Below are positions 14,161 to 21,259 of a DNA stretch of 25,175 bases, piece by piece (position 1 is the first letter of the stretch; each line of letters begins with the position of its first letter). Origin of the DNA: Chloroflexi bacterium UBA4736 (GTDB taxonomy: Bacteria > Chloroflexota > Dormibacteria > Dormibacterales > Dormibacteraceae). The notes below the pieces were generated by a model. That model was given only the letters and a program-made list of their open reading frames with translations. It made no database searches and was not told where the DNA came from. The translations under genes and the position numbers were made by a program. The stretch is taken from contig DHIW01000073.1 of NCBI GenBank assembly GCA_002404015.1, positions 107,823-132,997 of the forward strand. The letters are read 5' to 3'.

Positions 14161-15392
14161 TCACGGCGGTCTTCGGCGACGCCCTGCTGGACCCGGTCAG
14201 AGCCGAGCTGACGCCCGACGCGGTAGTGGTCATCGAGGACGGCCGGGTCACGGCGCGCGGGCCGCGCTCCACAATCAGCGTCCCCGCGGACGCGCTGAAG
14301 CTGAACGCCGAGGGCCTGACACTGCTGCCGGGCCTGGTCGACTGCCATGTCCACCTCCGGTCGCAGGGCACCGGCCGCGACCTGACCGACTGGCTGGGCA
14401 CGCCGCCCAGCCTCTGGGTGGCGGCGACCGTGCCGGCGGCCCGCCTGACGCTGGAGGCGGGCTTCACCGCAATCCGCGACGCCGGCGGCACACCCGCGGG
14501 CGTCCGCATGGCGGTCGAGCGGGGCATCATGCCGGGGCCGCGGATGAAGATCGCGGTGGTCGGCCTGAGCCAGACCGGGGGGCACACGGACCAGCACTTC
14601 ATGTGCGGGGTGAACATCGCGCCCCGGATTCCTGACGTCCCCAACTCAGTGGTGGACGGGGTGGAGCCGATGCGGCAGCGGGTCCGAGAGACGATCCGAG
14701 CCGGGGCGGATTGGATAAAGCTGTGCACCAGCGGCGGCGTCCTCTCGCCGAACGACGACCCGCACCACGCGACGCTGACGGTCGGCGAGATCCGGGCCGC
14801 GGTCGAGGAGGCCGCGACGCAGGGCCGCAAGGTGATGGCGCACGCCCAGGCCAACCAGGGGATCAAGAACGCCCTGATCGGCGGAGTCGCCACGATCGAG
14901 CACGGCATCTGGCTGGACGACGACGCGATCGAGATGATGCTGGACGGCGGCAACGCGCTGGTTCCGACCCTTGTGGCTCCGCTGTGGGTGATCCGCCACG
15001 CCGATGAGGGCCGTATGCCCAAGTGGGCGGCCGACAAGGGAAGGGCGGTCTTCGACGACCACAAGGAAAGCGTCCGGCGAGCCATCGAGGCCGGGGTCCG
15101 GATCGCCTTCGGGACCGACACCGGGGTCGGCCCTCACGGCAGCATGGGCGAGGAGTTCCTGCTCCTCAACGAGCTGGGCATGGAGCCGGCCGACTGCCTC
15201 CGCTCCGCCACCAGCGTGGCGGCCGAGACGATCGGCTGGAAGGGCGAGGTCGGGACTCTGGAGCCGGGAGCCTTCGGGGACCTGATCGGCGTCCCCGGCA
15301 ATCCCCTCGAAAACCTCGAGCTGGTCGCCAAGGCGGCGAACGTGCATCTCGTGGTCAAGGGCGGCGAAGTAGTGAAGGAGCGCGCGGCTTAG
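14157..15392 (+). CDS. Amidohydrolase (imidazolonepropionase/prolidase-like), copy 2
   Basis: A 411-residue paralogue of the preceding gene, collinear over its whole length with most residues identical. The metal ligands are conserved: H64, H66, K188, H229, H249 and D321. Differences cluster in the residues after HVHL (CFQGRGLDLGESL in copy 1, RSQGTGRDLTDWL here) and around 85-100 and 150-162, regions likely to line the pocket. The two copies may therefore act on different substrates or form a mixed oligomer. The GTG start overlaps the upstream TGA (GTGA), so translation is probably coupled. No transporter or peptidase partner adjoins. Confidence 0.88.
   Translation: MITAVFGDALLDPVRAELTPDAVVVIEDGRVTARGPRSTISVPADALKLNAEGLTLLPGLVDCHVHLRSQGTGRDLTDWLGTPPSLWVAATVPAARLTLEAGFTAIRDAGGTPAGVRMAVERGIMPGPRMKIAVVGLSQTGGHTDQHFMCGVNIAPRIPDVPNSVVDGVEPMRQRVRETIRAGADWIKLCTSGGVLSPNDDPHHATLTVGEIRAAVEEAATQGRKVMAHAQANQGIKNALIGGVATIEHGIWLDDDAIEMMLDGGNALVPTLVAPLWVIRHADEGRMPKWAADKGRAVFDDHKESVRRAIEAGVRIAFGTDTGVGPHGSMGEEFLLLNELGMEPADCLRSATSVAAETIGWKGEVGTLEPGAFGDLIGVPGNPLENLELVAKAANVHLVVKGGEVVKERAA
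14820..14864 (+). repeat. 45-bp exact direct repeat, copy in second amidohydrolase
   Basis: This is the second copy of the repeat at 13597-13641. A further 29-bp exact match lies at 14712-14740 against 13489-13517 around the DWIKLCTSGG motif. Recombination between the copies would fuse the two genes in frame. Confidence 0.85.
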
Positions 15393-15410
15393 CCGGGTCG
15401 GGCTACGCTT

Positions 15411-15741
15411 TCACCCCCTGAGCACGCAGAGCAGGTCCTGTCTCGCGCACTCCGCGGCCACTTCCGGGATGAGGCAGGGCGTGACCACGAAGGCAGCTCC
15501 CGCGGCCCTGGCCTCGCGTACGCTGACGGGGTCCCAGACCGTGCCGACCCCGATCGGCGTTCCGCCCCCTGTGCACCAGGCCGCGGACGATCTCCATGCA
15601 GGAGGGGACGGTCATGGTGACCTCGACAGTCGCGATGCCCGCCTCGATGACGGCCATGCGGGCCTGGAACGCGGTGTCCGCATTGTCGGCGCGGATTACG
15701 CCCGCGACGCGGGTTGGGAAAGCCTGCTCGACGCTCAGCAC
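15411..15741 (-). pseudogene. KDPG/KHG aldolase remnant, frameshifted and lacking its C-terminal half
   Basis: The first ~60 residues (from GTG 15741) read like a 2-keto-3-deoxy-6-phosphogluconate aldolase, with RADNADTAF, AVIEAGIATVEVTMTVP and the acid/base glutamate region. The frame breaks after LVHRG. Skipping one base at 15564 (a C next to a G5 run on the minus strand) restores TPIGVGTVWDP and AGAAFVVTPCLIPEV, the next conserved block, up to a TGA at 15411-15413. The expected second half, with the PGA(L/F)TP motif and the Schiff-base lysine, is missing. Only 18 bp separate this end from the amidohydrolase stop, suggesting a deletion. Even if the frameshift were a sequencing error, the product would lack its catalytic lysine. 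Confidence 0.75.
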
Positions 15742-15827
15742 GGGACGCCCACTATGGGGATGGGCTCCGGCTCCAGCGCCACCGATACCGAAACGCGTCC
15801 GACATTGGCTGCGTTCAACGCGCCGAG

Positions 15828-16391
15828 ATGCTCATTCGCGCCGCGCTGGCCTGGATCCCGCTGGCGGTCGGCGTCACCGTCCTGTCCCTGCTCGGCATGG
15901 GCATCGCCCAGCAGGTGATCAGGACCGGTGCTGACGACCCCCAGGTTCAGATGTCGGACGACGCCGCCACCATGCTCAATGCGGGCGCGCCGCCGGACAC
16001 CGTGATCCCGGCCCGGGTAGTCGACATCGGCCAGTCGCTGGTTCCCTACCTGATGGTCTTCGACCGCTCGGGGCAGCTGGTCGCCTCCTCGGCCCAGCTT
16101 CACCGACAGGCCCCGGCGTTCCCGGAGTCGGTGTTCGGCAGCGTGACCGGCGGACGGGCGGACAAGATCACCTGGCAGCCGGAGGCCGGCGTCCGCAGCG
16201 CGGTGGTGGTGCAGCGCTGGAACGGCGGCTACGTGGTGGCCGGACGCTCCATGAGGCGCGACGAGGAGCGGATCAGCGGCCTCGAGCAGCTGGCTGTAGC
16301 AGGCTGGCTGGTGGCCCTGGCCGTCACGGCCGTCGCCAGCCTGGCCGTGACCGCAGTGGCCTGGCCCGCGAACGAGCGCGTCCGCTCCTAG
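15828..16391 (+). CDS. Two-helix membrane protein with a sensor-like extracytoplasmic domain
   Basis: A 187-residue protein. Transmembrane helix 1 spans about 5-27 and helix 2 about 155-178. Between them is an extracytoplasmic domain of roughly 125 residues, including VPYLMVFDRSGQLVASS and GGYVVAGRSMRRDEERI, that resembles the input domain of histidine kinases or chemoreceptors (Cache/PAS-like). It ends ten residues after helix 2, where a HAMP or kinase domain would normally begin. It may be an input module working with a separate kinase, or a truncated kinase. ATG 15828 places the first helix at the N-terminus; the longer in-frame start at 15714 reads as non-coding. It converges with the VOC gene and shares the CTAG at 16388-16391. 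Confidence 0.65.
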   Translation: MLIRAALAWIPLAVGVTVLSLLGMGIAQQVIRTGADDPQVQMSDDAATMLNAGAPPDTVIPARVVDIGQSLVPYLMVFDRSGQLVASSAQLHRQAPAFPESVFGSVTGGRADKITWQPEAGVRSAVVVQRWNGGYVVAGRSMRRDEERISGLEQLAVAGWLVALAVTAVASLAVTAVAWPANERVRS

Positions 16392-16822
16392 GCCATCGGC
16401 GCGGTCAGCTCGATCTGGATGTTGTCCGGGTCGCGGAAGGGCAGTATGTGGATGCCGAACCCCGCCAGGTCTGTGATCTCGCCGTGCGACACCCCCCGCT
16501 CGTCGAAGAGGCGGACCGCCTTGTCGAGCTCCTGGCGGCTGGCGACATTGAAGCTGAGGTGGTCGAGGCCGACCCGGTCCTCGTCGAACCGGTCGCCGGC
16601 GGGGGCCACGGGCCGCAGGCCAAGCAGCAGGTCGCCGCGATTCATCACGACCCCGCCAAACAGGACCTTGTACGCCGCCTCCGCGTTGGGATCGCCCTCC
16701 GGAGGCGACTCCACCGCCACTTCGAACCCCAGCAGGCTCGTGTAGAACTCCCGGCTGCGGGCCACGTCGGTAACCGTCAAGCGAACGTGATGGACACCGC
16801 CGATATCGAGCTTTTCCCCCAC
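16388..16822 (-). CDS. VOC (glyoxalase/dioxygenase fold) family protein
   Basis: A 144-residue protein with two beta-alpha-beta-beta-beta modules. The metal-binding triad is visible: H12 in the first strand (GGVHHVRLTVTD), H88 in VGLDHLSF, and E138 in NIQIELTAP. Members include glyoxalase I, methylmalonyl-CoA epimerase, fosfomycin-type thiol transferases and extradiol dioxygenases. The RDPDNIQIE ending is common in the glyoxalase-like group, and the substrate is unknown. GTG 16822 is fixed by an excellent Shine-Dalgarno sequence, AAGGAGGT, five bases upstream. It lies 85 bp downstream of the histidine kinase on the same strand and may be its last operon gene. Confidence 0.85.
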   Translation of the reverse strand: MGEKLDIGGVHHVRLTVTDVARSREFYTSLLGFEVAVESPPEGDPNAEAAYKVLFGGVVMNRGDLLLGLRPVAPAGDRFDEDRVGLDHLSFNVASRQELDKAVRLFDERGVSHGEITDLAGFGIHILPFRDPDNIQIELTAPMA

Positions 16823-16827
16823 TTCTG

Positions 16828-16835
16828 ACCTCCTT
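16828..16835 (-). promoter_or_regulatory. Strong Shine-Dalgarno sequence of the VOC gene
   Basis: AAGGAGGT on the minus strand lies five bases before GTG 16822. It is a full-length anti-SD match, unusual in a window where many genes have none, and it decides the start against longer in-frame alternatives up to 16951. Confidence 0.8.
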
Positions 16836-16907
16836 GCCGCGGTGGCGCCGGGGCGTTGTGCCCGCAGTAGCCGCCCCCCGAGCCGGCATCGTCGCATAGA
16901 CCGGCCG

Positions 16908-18200
16908 TCAGTGCGGGAGCGGCAGCCACAGACAGAACGTGCTGCCGGCACCCGGCTCCGAGGTGGCGACGATATCGCCTCCGTGCAGCTCCGCCAGCTC
17001 CTTGCTCACATGCAGGCCGAGACCGGTGCCCCCGATATGGCTGTTTTCGGCGGTCAAGATCCGCCCGAACCTGGAGAAGAGGCGCGGCATGTCCGCGGCG
17101 GCGATGCCGAGACCCTGGTCCGCGACCCGAACGTAGGCCCGGCCGCCCTCGACTCCGACGGAGCATCGGACGAGTCCACCGTCCGGGGAGTACTTGATCG
17201 CATTGTCGAGCAGGTTGCCGATGATAGTGGCGATCCGGTGGGCGTCGGCGCGAACGACGACGGGCGCAGGAGAGCGCTCGAGCAGGATGCTCACCCCCGC
17301 CGGGGCCAGTAGCCCGGCAACGTCGACCACCTTCCGCGAGACAAGACCCAGGTCGAGGTCTTCGATCGAGAGCTCCACGCGGCCCTCGTCGAGCCGCGCC
17401 ACCTCCAGCATCTGGGTCACGAGCGCATCCATCTGGCCGACCTTGCCCATGAGGATGGGCAGGATCCGGCGCATGCCGTTCAGGTCGAGAGATGCGTCCT
17501 CGACCATGGACAGGTAGCCGCGGATGACGGTGATCGGGCCGCGCAGCTCGTGCGCCGCCAGGTTGAGGATGTGCCGCTTGGTGATCTCCAGCTGCGTCAT
17601 CTTCTGGGCCAGCTCGCGCCCGTGGTCAGCGTCGTCCGGCGTGCGCGCGCGCAACTGCTCCGCCAGCCCGCGCTGCTGCCACACTATTGCGGCCGTCAGG
17701 GCGGATGCCCGCAAGGCCTGGAGGTCAGCGTCGGAGAAGCCCTCGGGGTCCTCCGAGTCAAAGACGGCGACCAGGCCGATCCGCGTGTCGCCGACCGACC
17801 AGGGCACGGCGGCGGCGGTCCTCGCCTGCATCGCGGCCAGCCACCGCAGGTACGGCCGCACGTCCGCGCTGGCGGGGCCGCCACGGGTCCGGAAGGCCTC
17901 GCCGCCGAAGACCACGCGGTCCAGCGCGTCGCTCCCGCCAGACCGGCAGGGGATGTTACGCGACGCGGCGGCCAGGTCCGCTTCGATCCCGAAGGCTCGA
18001 TCCTGCAGCGAGAGGGCCTCGCCGGTCAGGAGGAAGAAGCCGGCGCGGCGGGCCCGAACCAGTCCGGCGACAGTCGAGCTCAGGCGCCCGAAGAAGTCTG
18101 ACAAAGGCTCGTCGAGATTCTCGATCGCGGCCGCGACGCGGTTCAACGCTTCCAGCGCGCGGTCTCCGCTTGCCGTATCCACCGCTCTGTCGGAGCGCAC
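16908..18200 (-). CDS. Soluble GAF-domain sensor histidine kinase
   Basis: A 430-residue kinase without transmembrane segments. Residues about 15-180 form a GAF-like sensor domain. A linker helix leads to the dimerisation domain with the H-box AHELRGP (phospho-acceptor H217). The ATPase domain has the N-box LDNAIKYSP (N333), G1 box DQGLGI (361-366), the F-box region RLFSRFGR and G2 box GGTGLGL (390-396). It should autophosphorylate in the cytoplasm in response to a ligand or redox signal. No response regulator lies in the window. The start is GTG 18200, five bases after the MEDS gene stop, so the two are co-transcribed and may form one sensory unit. Confidence 0.92.
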   Translation of the reverse strand: MRSDRAVDTASGDRALEALNRVAAAIENLDEPLSDFFGRLSSTVAGLVRARRAGFFLLTGEALSLQDRAFGIEADLAAASRNIPCRSGGSDALDRVVFGGEAFRTRGGPASADVRPYLRWLAAMQARTAAAVPWSVGDTRIGLVAVFDSEDPEGFSDADLQALRASALTAAIVWQQRGLAEQLRARTPDDADHGRELAQKMTQLEITKRHILNLAAHELRGPITVIRGYLSMVEDASLDLNGMRRILPILMGKVGQMDALVTQMLEVARLDEGRVELSIEDLDLGLVSRKVVDVAGLLAPAGVSILLERSPAPVVVRADAHRIATIIGNLLDNAIKYSPDGGLVRCSVGVEGGRAYVRVADQGLGIAAADMPRLFSRFGRILTAENSHIGGTGLGLHVSKELAELHGGDIVATSEPGAGSTFCLWLPLPH

Positions 18201-18205
18201 GGCGG

Positions 18206-18829
18206 CTATCCGGATCGTCCCGCGGGCGGACCCGCCGTCCGGATGGCCGGGGCCAGGTACAGCGGGCTCTCGGTGAGCGTGCGGCCGTTCAGGAACACCA
18301 CTGGATGCGTCATCAGGCCGCCATTGACGAGCTGGCGGCCCGTCAGGTTGGGCACGCCGTACGTGCAGATGATCACCGCCGGGTAAGCCATGACCGCCGC
18401 GTTGACCTGGGACTCGAACTCCAGCAGCTCGTCCTCGTCCGGCCAGCCCGGCTCGCCCCAGCCGATGAAGCCGAGGAAACGTATCCGCCGGTGGCCTCTC
18501 GTGAGCGCCGCCTCCAGGGTCGAGCCGATGCCGGCGAGCAATTCCTCACGGGTTGGCGCGGCGCCGATGACCGCCAGCTTCCCGGCGTCCCGGGCTTTGC
18601 CGACGTCGCCCGCAAGGCCATCCTGCAGCCAGCCCAGCAGCAGCTCGTGGCGGTTCCGGTCTGCGAACAGCACGTTGAAGTCACCCTCCGACTCCAACCC
18701 CAGCCGGAGGAAGGACAGGGTCACTTTCAGGGTCTGCTCGTCCGCGTAATAGAAGCAGGCGTGGGTGTGAAGGGGGACGGTTGCGTCGCTCCACCCGAGC
18801 TCGATTCCGTCGCGAGCATCCCCAGCCAC
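18206..18829 (-). CDS. MEDS-domain (DcmR-like) sensory protein
   Basis: A protein of about 207 residues covering a single MEDS domain, the methanogen/methylotroph DcmR-type sensory domain. Recognisable features are the early HTHACFYYADE segment (H21, H23, C25), the LRLGLESEGDFNVLFAD region, and YPAVIICTYGVPNLTG with ending GRQLVNGGLMTHPVVFLNG. MEDS domains have been proposed to sense small organic or one-carbon compounds, and they occur alone or fused to kinases. GTG 18829 is favoured by a TATGCT box 6 nt upstream; TTG 18835 in the same frame is an alternative. The gene sits directly before the GAF histidine kinase and probably feeds its signal into it. Confidence 0.85.
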   Translation of the reverse strand: MAGDARDGIELGWSDATVPLHTHACFYYADEQTLKVTLSFLRLGLESEGDFNVLFADRNRHELLLGWLQDGLAGDVGKARDAGKLAVIGAAPTREELLAGIGSTLEAALTRGHRRIRFLGFIGWGEPGWPDEDELLEFESQVNAAVMAYPAVIICTYGVPNLTGRQLVNGGLMTHPVVFLNGRTLTESPLYLAPAIRTAGPPAGRSG

Positions 18830-18835
18830 CCACAA

Positions 18836-18864
18836 AGCATAGCCCCGGCTACCCGAGCACCCAA
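18836..18864 (-). promoter_or_regulatory. Promoter of the MEDS-histidine kinase operon, leaderless type
   Basis: On the minus strand TTGGGT (plus 18859-18864), a 17-bp spacer and TATGCT (18836-18841) are followed by six bases and GTG 18829. No Shine-Dalgarno sequence is visible for that start, which fits a leaderless transcript. Confidence 0.5.
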
Positions 18865-18886
18865 AGCGCGGGACAGCGGCGCTGGG

Positions 18887-18906
18887 TACACTAGTACATA
18901 CGTATG
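18887..18906 (+). promoter_or_regulatory. Promoter and candidate operator of the TetR-led operon
   Basis: TACACT (18887-18892) is a TAnnnT -10 candidate 11 nt before the ATG, giving a leader of at most a few bases. The perfect 10-bp palindrome CATACGTATG (18897-18906) covers the ATG, and ACTAGT (18890-18895) overlaps the -10 box. A palindrome at the start of a TetR-family gene is a natural site for self-repression. Confidence 0.4.
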
Positions 18907-19515
18907 ACAGGGGCGGGTGTCAGCGTTCACGCGACAAGCGCACGCGAGCAGATCGTCCGCGCCGCGGCCGAATCGCTCCTGGAGACCGGCTACGCCGGAA
19001 CGAGCGTGCGGGCGATCGCGTCCCGCGCCGGCGTGGCGATCGGCAACCTCCAGTACTACTTCCCCACCAAGTCGGAGCTGCTCGTCGAGGCCTGGCGCTA
19101 CCTGACCGCCAGCTCAGTGTCAGAGCTGCGCCGGGCCCTGAACCAGCTCACCGACCCGCTGGAGGTCCTGGAGGTCGGCGTGGAGTCGATCTGGGACTCC
19201 CTCCGCCGGCTGGGCGACGTCCAGCTGGCGGCCTTCGACCTGCTGGTACAGGCGCCGCGGGCCGAGCGGCTCCAGGCGTACCTGCCAGAGCTGTTCACCC
19301 GCTATCGGGAGGTGATCCAGGAGCAGCTGGACCGGCTCGAGGAGGACGGCCGAATCCGCCTCCTCCTGGACCGCGAGGTGCTCGTGCCCCTGGTCCTTAA
19401 TACCGTCCTGGGCTTCGGCCTCTACTACGTCGTGACGCGGGACGACGAGTCGTGCCTACGAGCACTGTCGGCCTTTCGGCAGCTCGCGGCGAGCCTGGTG
19501 GAGCCGATCGGGTGA
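18904..19515 (+). CDS. TetR-family transcriptional regulator
   Basis: A 203-residue regulator. The N-terminal helix-turn-helix runs through TSVRAIASRAGVAIGNLQYYF (about 33-53), followed by the usual PTKSELL helix 4. The C-terminal part is an all-helical ligand and dimerisation domain of normal length, close to the TetR_C group that ends with an LxxLxxLxx helix. It is the first gene of a plus-strand operon and overlaps the next start by GTGA, so it probably controls itself and the prenyl synthase genes behind it. The ligand is unknown; a lipid or acyl-CoA would fit. ATG 18904 lies within a palindrome that may be its operator. Confidence 0.92.
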   Translation: MTGAGVSVHATSAREQIVRAAAESLLETGYAGTSVRAIASRAGVAIGNLQYYFPTKSELLVEAWRYLTASSVSELRRALNQLTDPLEVLEVGVESIWDSLRRLGDVQLAAFDLLVQAPRAERLQAYLPELFTRYREVIQEQLDRLEEDGRIRLLLDREVLVPLVLNTVLGFGLYYVVTRDDESCLRALSAFRQLAASLVEPIG

Positions 19516-19880
19516 GGAAGCAGATCGACGTCCCCGAGGCTGACCTCCAGAACCTGGACGTCCTCTGGCCGGACGGATTGGGAGAGCGTTACGACGCCTA
19601 CCGCCTCATCGCCCCGCCCCAGGTCGCCCTGGCCGCGGCGCTGGTCGAGACGGCGGTGCACCTCCAGGGCCTCGGCCGGGAGGTGGTCCAGGCGGGACCG
19701 CTGCTGCTGGGCGATCTCTGCCTGGCGCGTGCGTCCAGGCTGCTCTCGGATGCCGGCGACCAGGCCCTCCAGGTCTCCTTCGCCAGCGCGGTGGAGGAGG
19801 TGTCGGCCGCCGCCGCGGCCGGCCTCGAGTTCCGCCCGGTCCGCGACCTGCTGCTCAAAGCCATCACGACCGGGCGATGA
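19512..19880 (+). CDS. Small prenyltransferase-like helical protein without catalytic motifs
   Basis: A 122-residue, mostly helical protein. Residues 61-102 (GPLLLGDLCLARASRLL and following) align with the neighbouring polyprenyl synthase at 247-288 (IAIGDYYFAKATRVI and following), sharing the GDxxxA-A-R pattern and the next helix. The aspartate-rich motifs DDxxD are absent, so it cannot catalyse prenyl transfer alone. Small non-catalytic subunits are known in heterodimeric synthases such as HepS/HepT of Bacillus and the hexaprenyl synthase of Micrococcus, which makes a regulatory or chain-length subunit plausible. It could also be a decayed paralogue. The start is GTG overlapping the TetR stop, and the gene ends ATGA-overlapped with the synthase. 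Confidence 0.6.
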   Translation: MRKQIDVPEADLQNLDVLWPDGLGERYDAYRLIAPPQVALAAALVETAVHLQGLGREVVQAGPLLLGDLCLARASRLLSDAGDQALQVSFASAVEEVSAAAAAGLEFRPVRDLLLKAITTGR

Positions 19881-21259
19881 TCACCGGTCGCCGGCTGCAC
19901 GTCGCAACCATTTGGCCCACCCAGTTCATCGACATCACCGATCGGCTGCGCGCCGAGATCGAGGCCGGCGGCCTGCTGAACGGCCGGCTGCACCTGCAAT
20001 CGCTGCACACGACGCTCGGGATCGCGGTGAACGAGAACGAACCCCTGCTGCTGAAGGACTTCGAGTCCTTGCTGGAGCGCGTGGTCCCTCGCGATGCGGT
20101 CTACCTCCACGACGACTTCGACCACCGCCCCGGGGTGCCGGACGACGAGCCCGCGAACGGCCACGCCCACTGCCGGCTGCTCCTGCTCCACCCCACGTAC
20201 ACCGCCCTGGTCGAGGACGGCCGGCTGGTCCTCGGCCGCTGGCAGTCGATCTTCGCGGTGGAGCTGGACGGGCCCCGCCAGCGCGAGATCGCGATCCAGT
20301 TGGAGGGCGACTTTCGGGCACCCCGCTCGGACCCGGACCGCGAGTCGGTCGAGCTGGAGCTGGCCCGCCAGCTGCTGGTCGACCCGGACGCCGTCCAGGT
20401 GCCGATGCGGCGGCTCGTGGAGGCAGGCGGCAAGCGGCTGCGGCCGCTGCTGGTCCAGCTCGTCTCCCGGCTGGGCCGCCGTCGCGACCCCCTCCGCGCG
20501 GCCGCGCTGGCCGCCGCCATCGAGCTCATCCATAGCGCCACGCTCGTCCACGACGACTACGTGGACCAGGCCCCGGTCCGCCGCGGCCGGCCGACAGTGG
20601 CAGCCCACGAGGGTCCCAGCCGGGCCATCGCCATCGGCGACTACTACTTCGCCAAGGCGACCCGGGTCATCGCCGAGCTCGGCGAGCCCCAGGTCACAGC
20701 CACCATCGCGGCCGCTATGGAGGCCATCTGCATCAGCCAGATCGACGATTTCGAGCTCCGCGGCAGGTACCCCGGCGACTACGCCTCCTACCTGAAGGTG
20801 GTGCGCGGCAAGACGGCGGCCCTGTTCGCCGCCTCCTGCGTCGCCGGCGCGCAGCTCGCCGGCGCGGATGACGAGGTCGTCAAGCGCCTGGGCCGCTACG
20901 GGGACCTGCTCGGGATCGCCTTCCAGATGGCCGACGACCTGGTGGACTACAGCCAGGACTCGGGCAAGCCGCAGGGCCAGGACATCCGGGAGCGGGTGGT
21001 CTCGCTGCCCCTGATCTACGCGACGGAGGACGAGCGGCTTGGCGGCCATGTGCGTGAGCTGCTGAACGGCTCGCTGGACGACGGGGCGGTGCGGCGGGTG
21101 CAGGAGCTGGTCGTCGAGACCGGCGCGCTGGAGCGGGTCGCCGCGGACGCTCGCGAGCTTGTCAGCGCCGCCGTCCGCGAGCTGGGCGAGATGGACCTCG
21201 ACGGAGTGCGGCCGGTCCTCGTCGAGCTGGCGCGCTCGGCTGTCGACCGCATCAGCTGA
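19877..21259 (+). CDS. UPF0047 (YjbQ-like) domain fused to trans-polyprenyl diphosphate synthase
   Basis: A 460-residue two-domain protein. Residues 1-142 match UPF0047/YjbQ: SLHTTLGIAVNENE (42-55), the second histidine cluster NGHAHCR (94-100), EDGRLVLGRWQ (113-123) and ELDGPRQR (129-136). Residues about 155-460 are a trans-prenyltransferase with GGKRLRP (184-190), first aspartate motif DDYVD (226-230), KTAA (312-315) and second motif DDLVD (353-357). Alanine five residues before the first motif suggests a long-chain product, such as the menaquinone tail precursor. YjbQ proteins have been linked to a thiamine-phosphate-synthase side activity, but their real role is unclear. The joint is uninterrupted coding sequence. 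ATG overlaps the preceding TGA, and its own TGA overlaps the next start. Confidence 0.88.
   Translation: MITGRRLHVATIWPTQFIDITDRLRAEIEAGGLLNGRLHLQSLHTTLGIAVNENEPLLLKDFESLLERVVPRDAVYLHDDFDHRPGVPDDEPANGHAHCRLLLLHPTYTALVEDGRLVLGRWQSIFAVELDGPRQREIAIQLEGDFRAPRSDPDRESVELELARQLLVDPDAVQVPMRRLVEAGGKRLRPLLVQLVSRLGRRRDPLRAAALAAAIELIHSATLVHDDYVDQAPVRRGRPTVAAHEGPSRAIAIGDYYFAKATRVIAELGEPQVTATIAAAMEAICISQIDDFELRGRYPGDYASYLKVVRGKTAALFAASCVAGAQLAGADDEVVKRLGRYGDLLGIAFQMADDLVDYSQDSGKPQGQDIRERVVSLPLIYATEDERLGGHVRELLNGSLDDGAVRRVQELVVETGALERVAADARELVSAAVRELGEMDLDGVRPVLVELARSAVDRIS

Noticed and set aside
16823..16951. Longer in-frame N-terminus of the VOC protein
   Set aside because: The extension is Arg/Cys-rich and unlike the family. 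A perfect Shine-Dalgarno sequence directly before GTG 16822 marks the true start.
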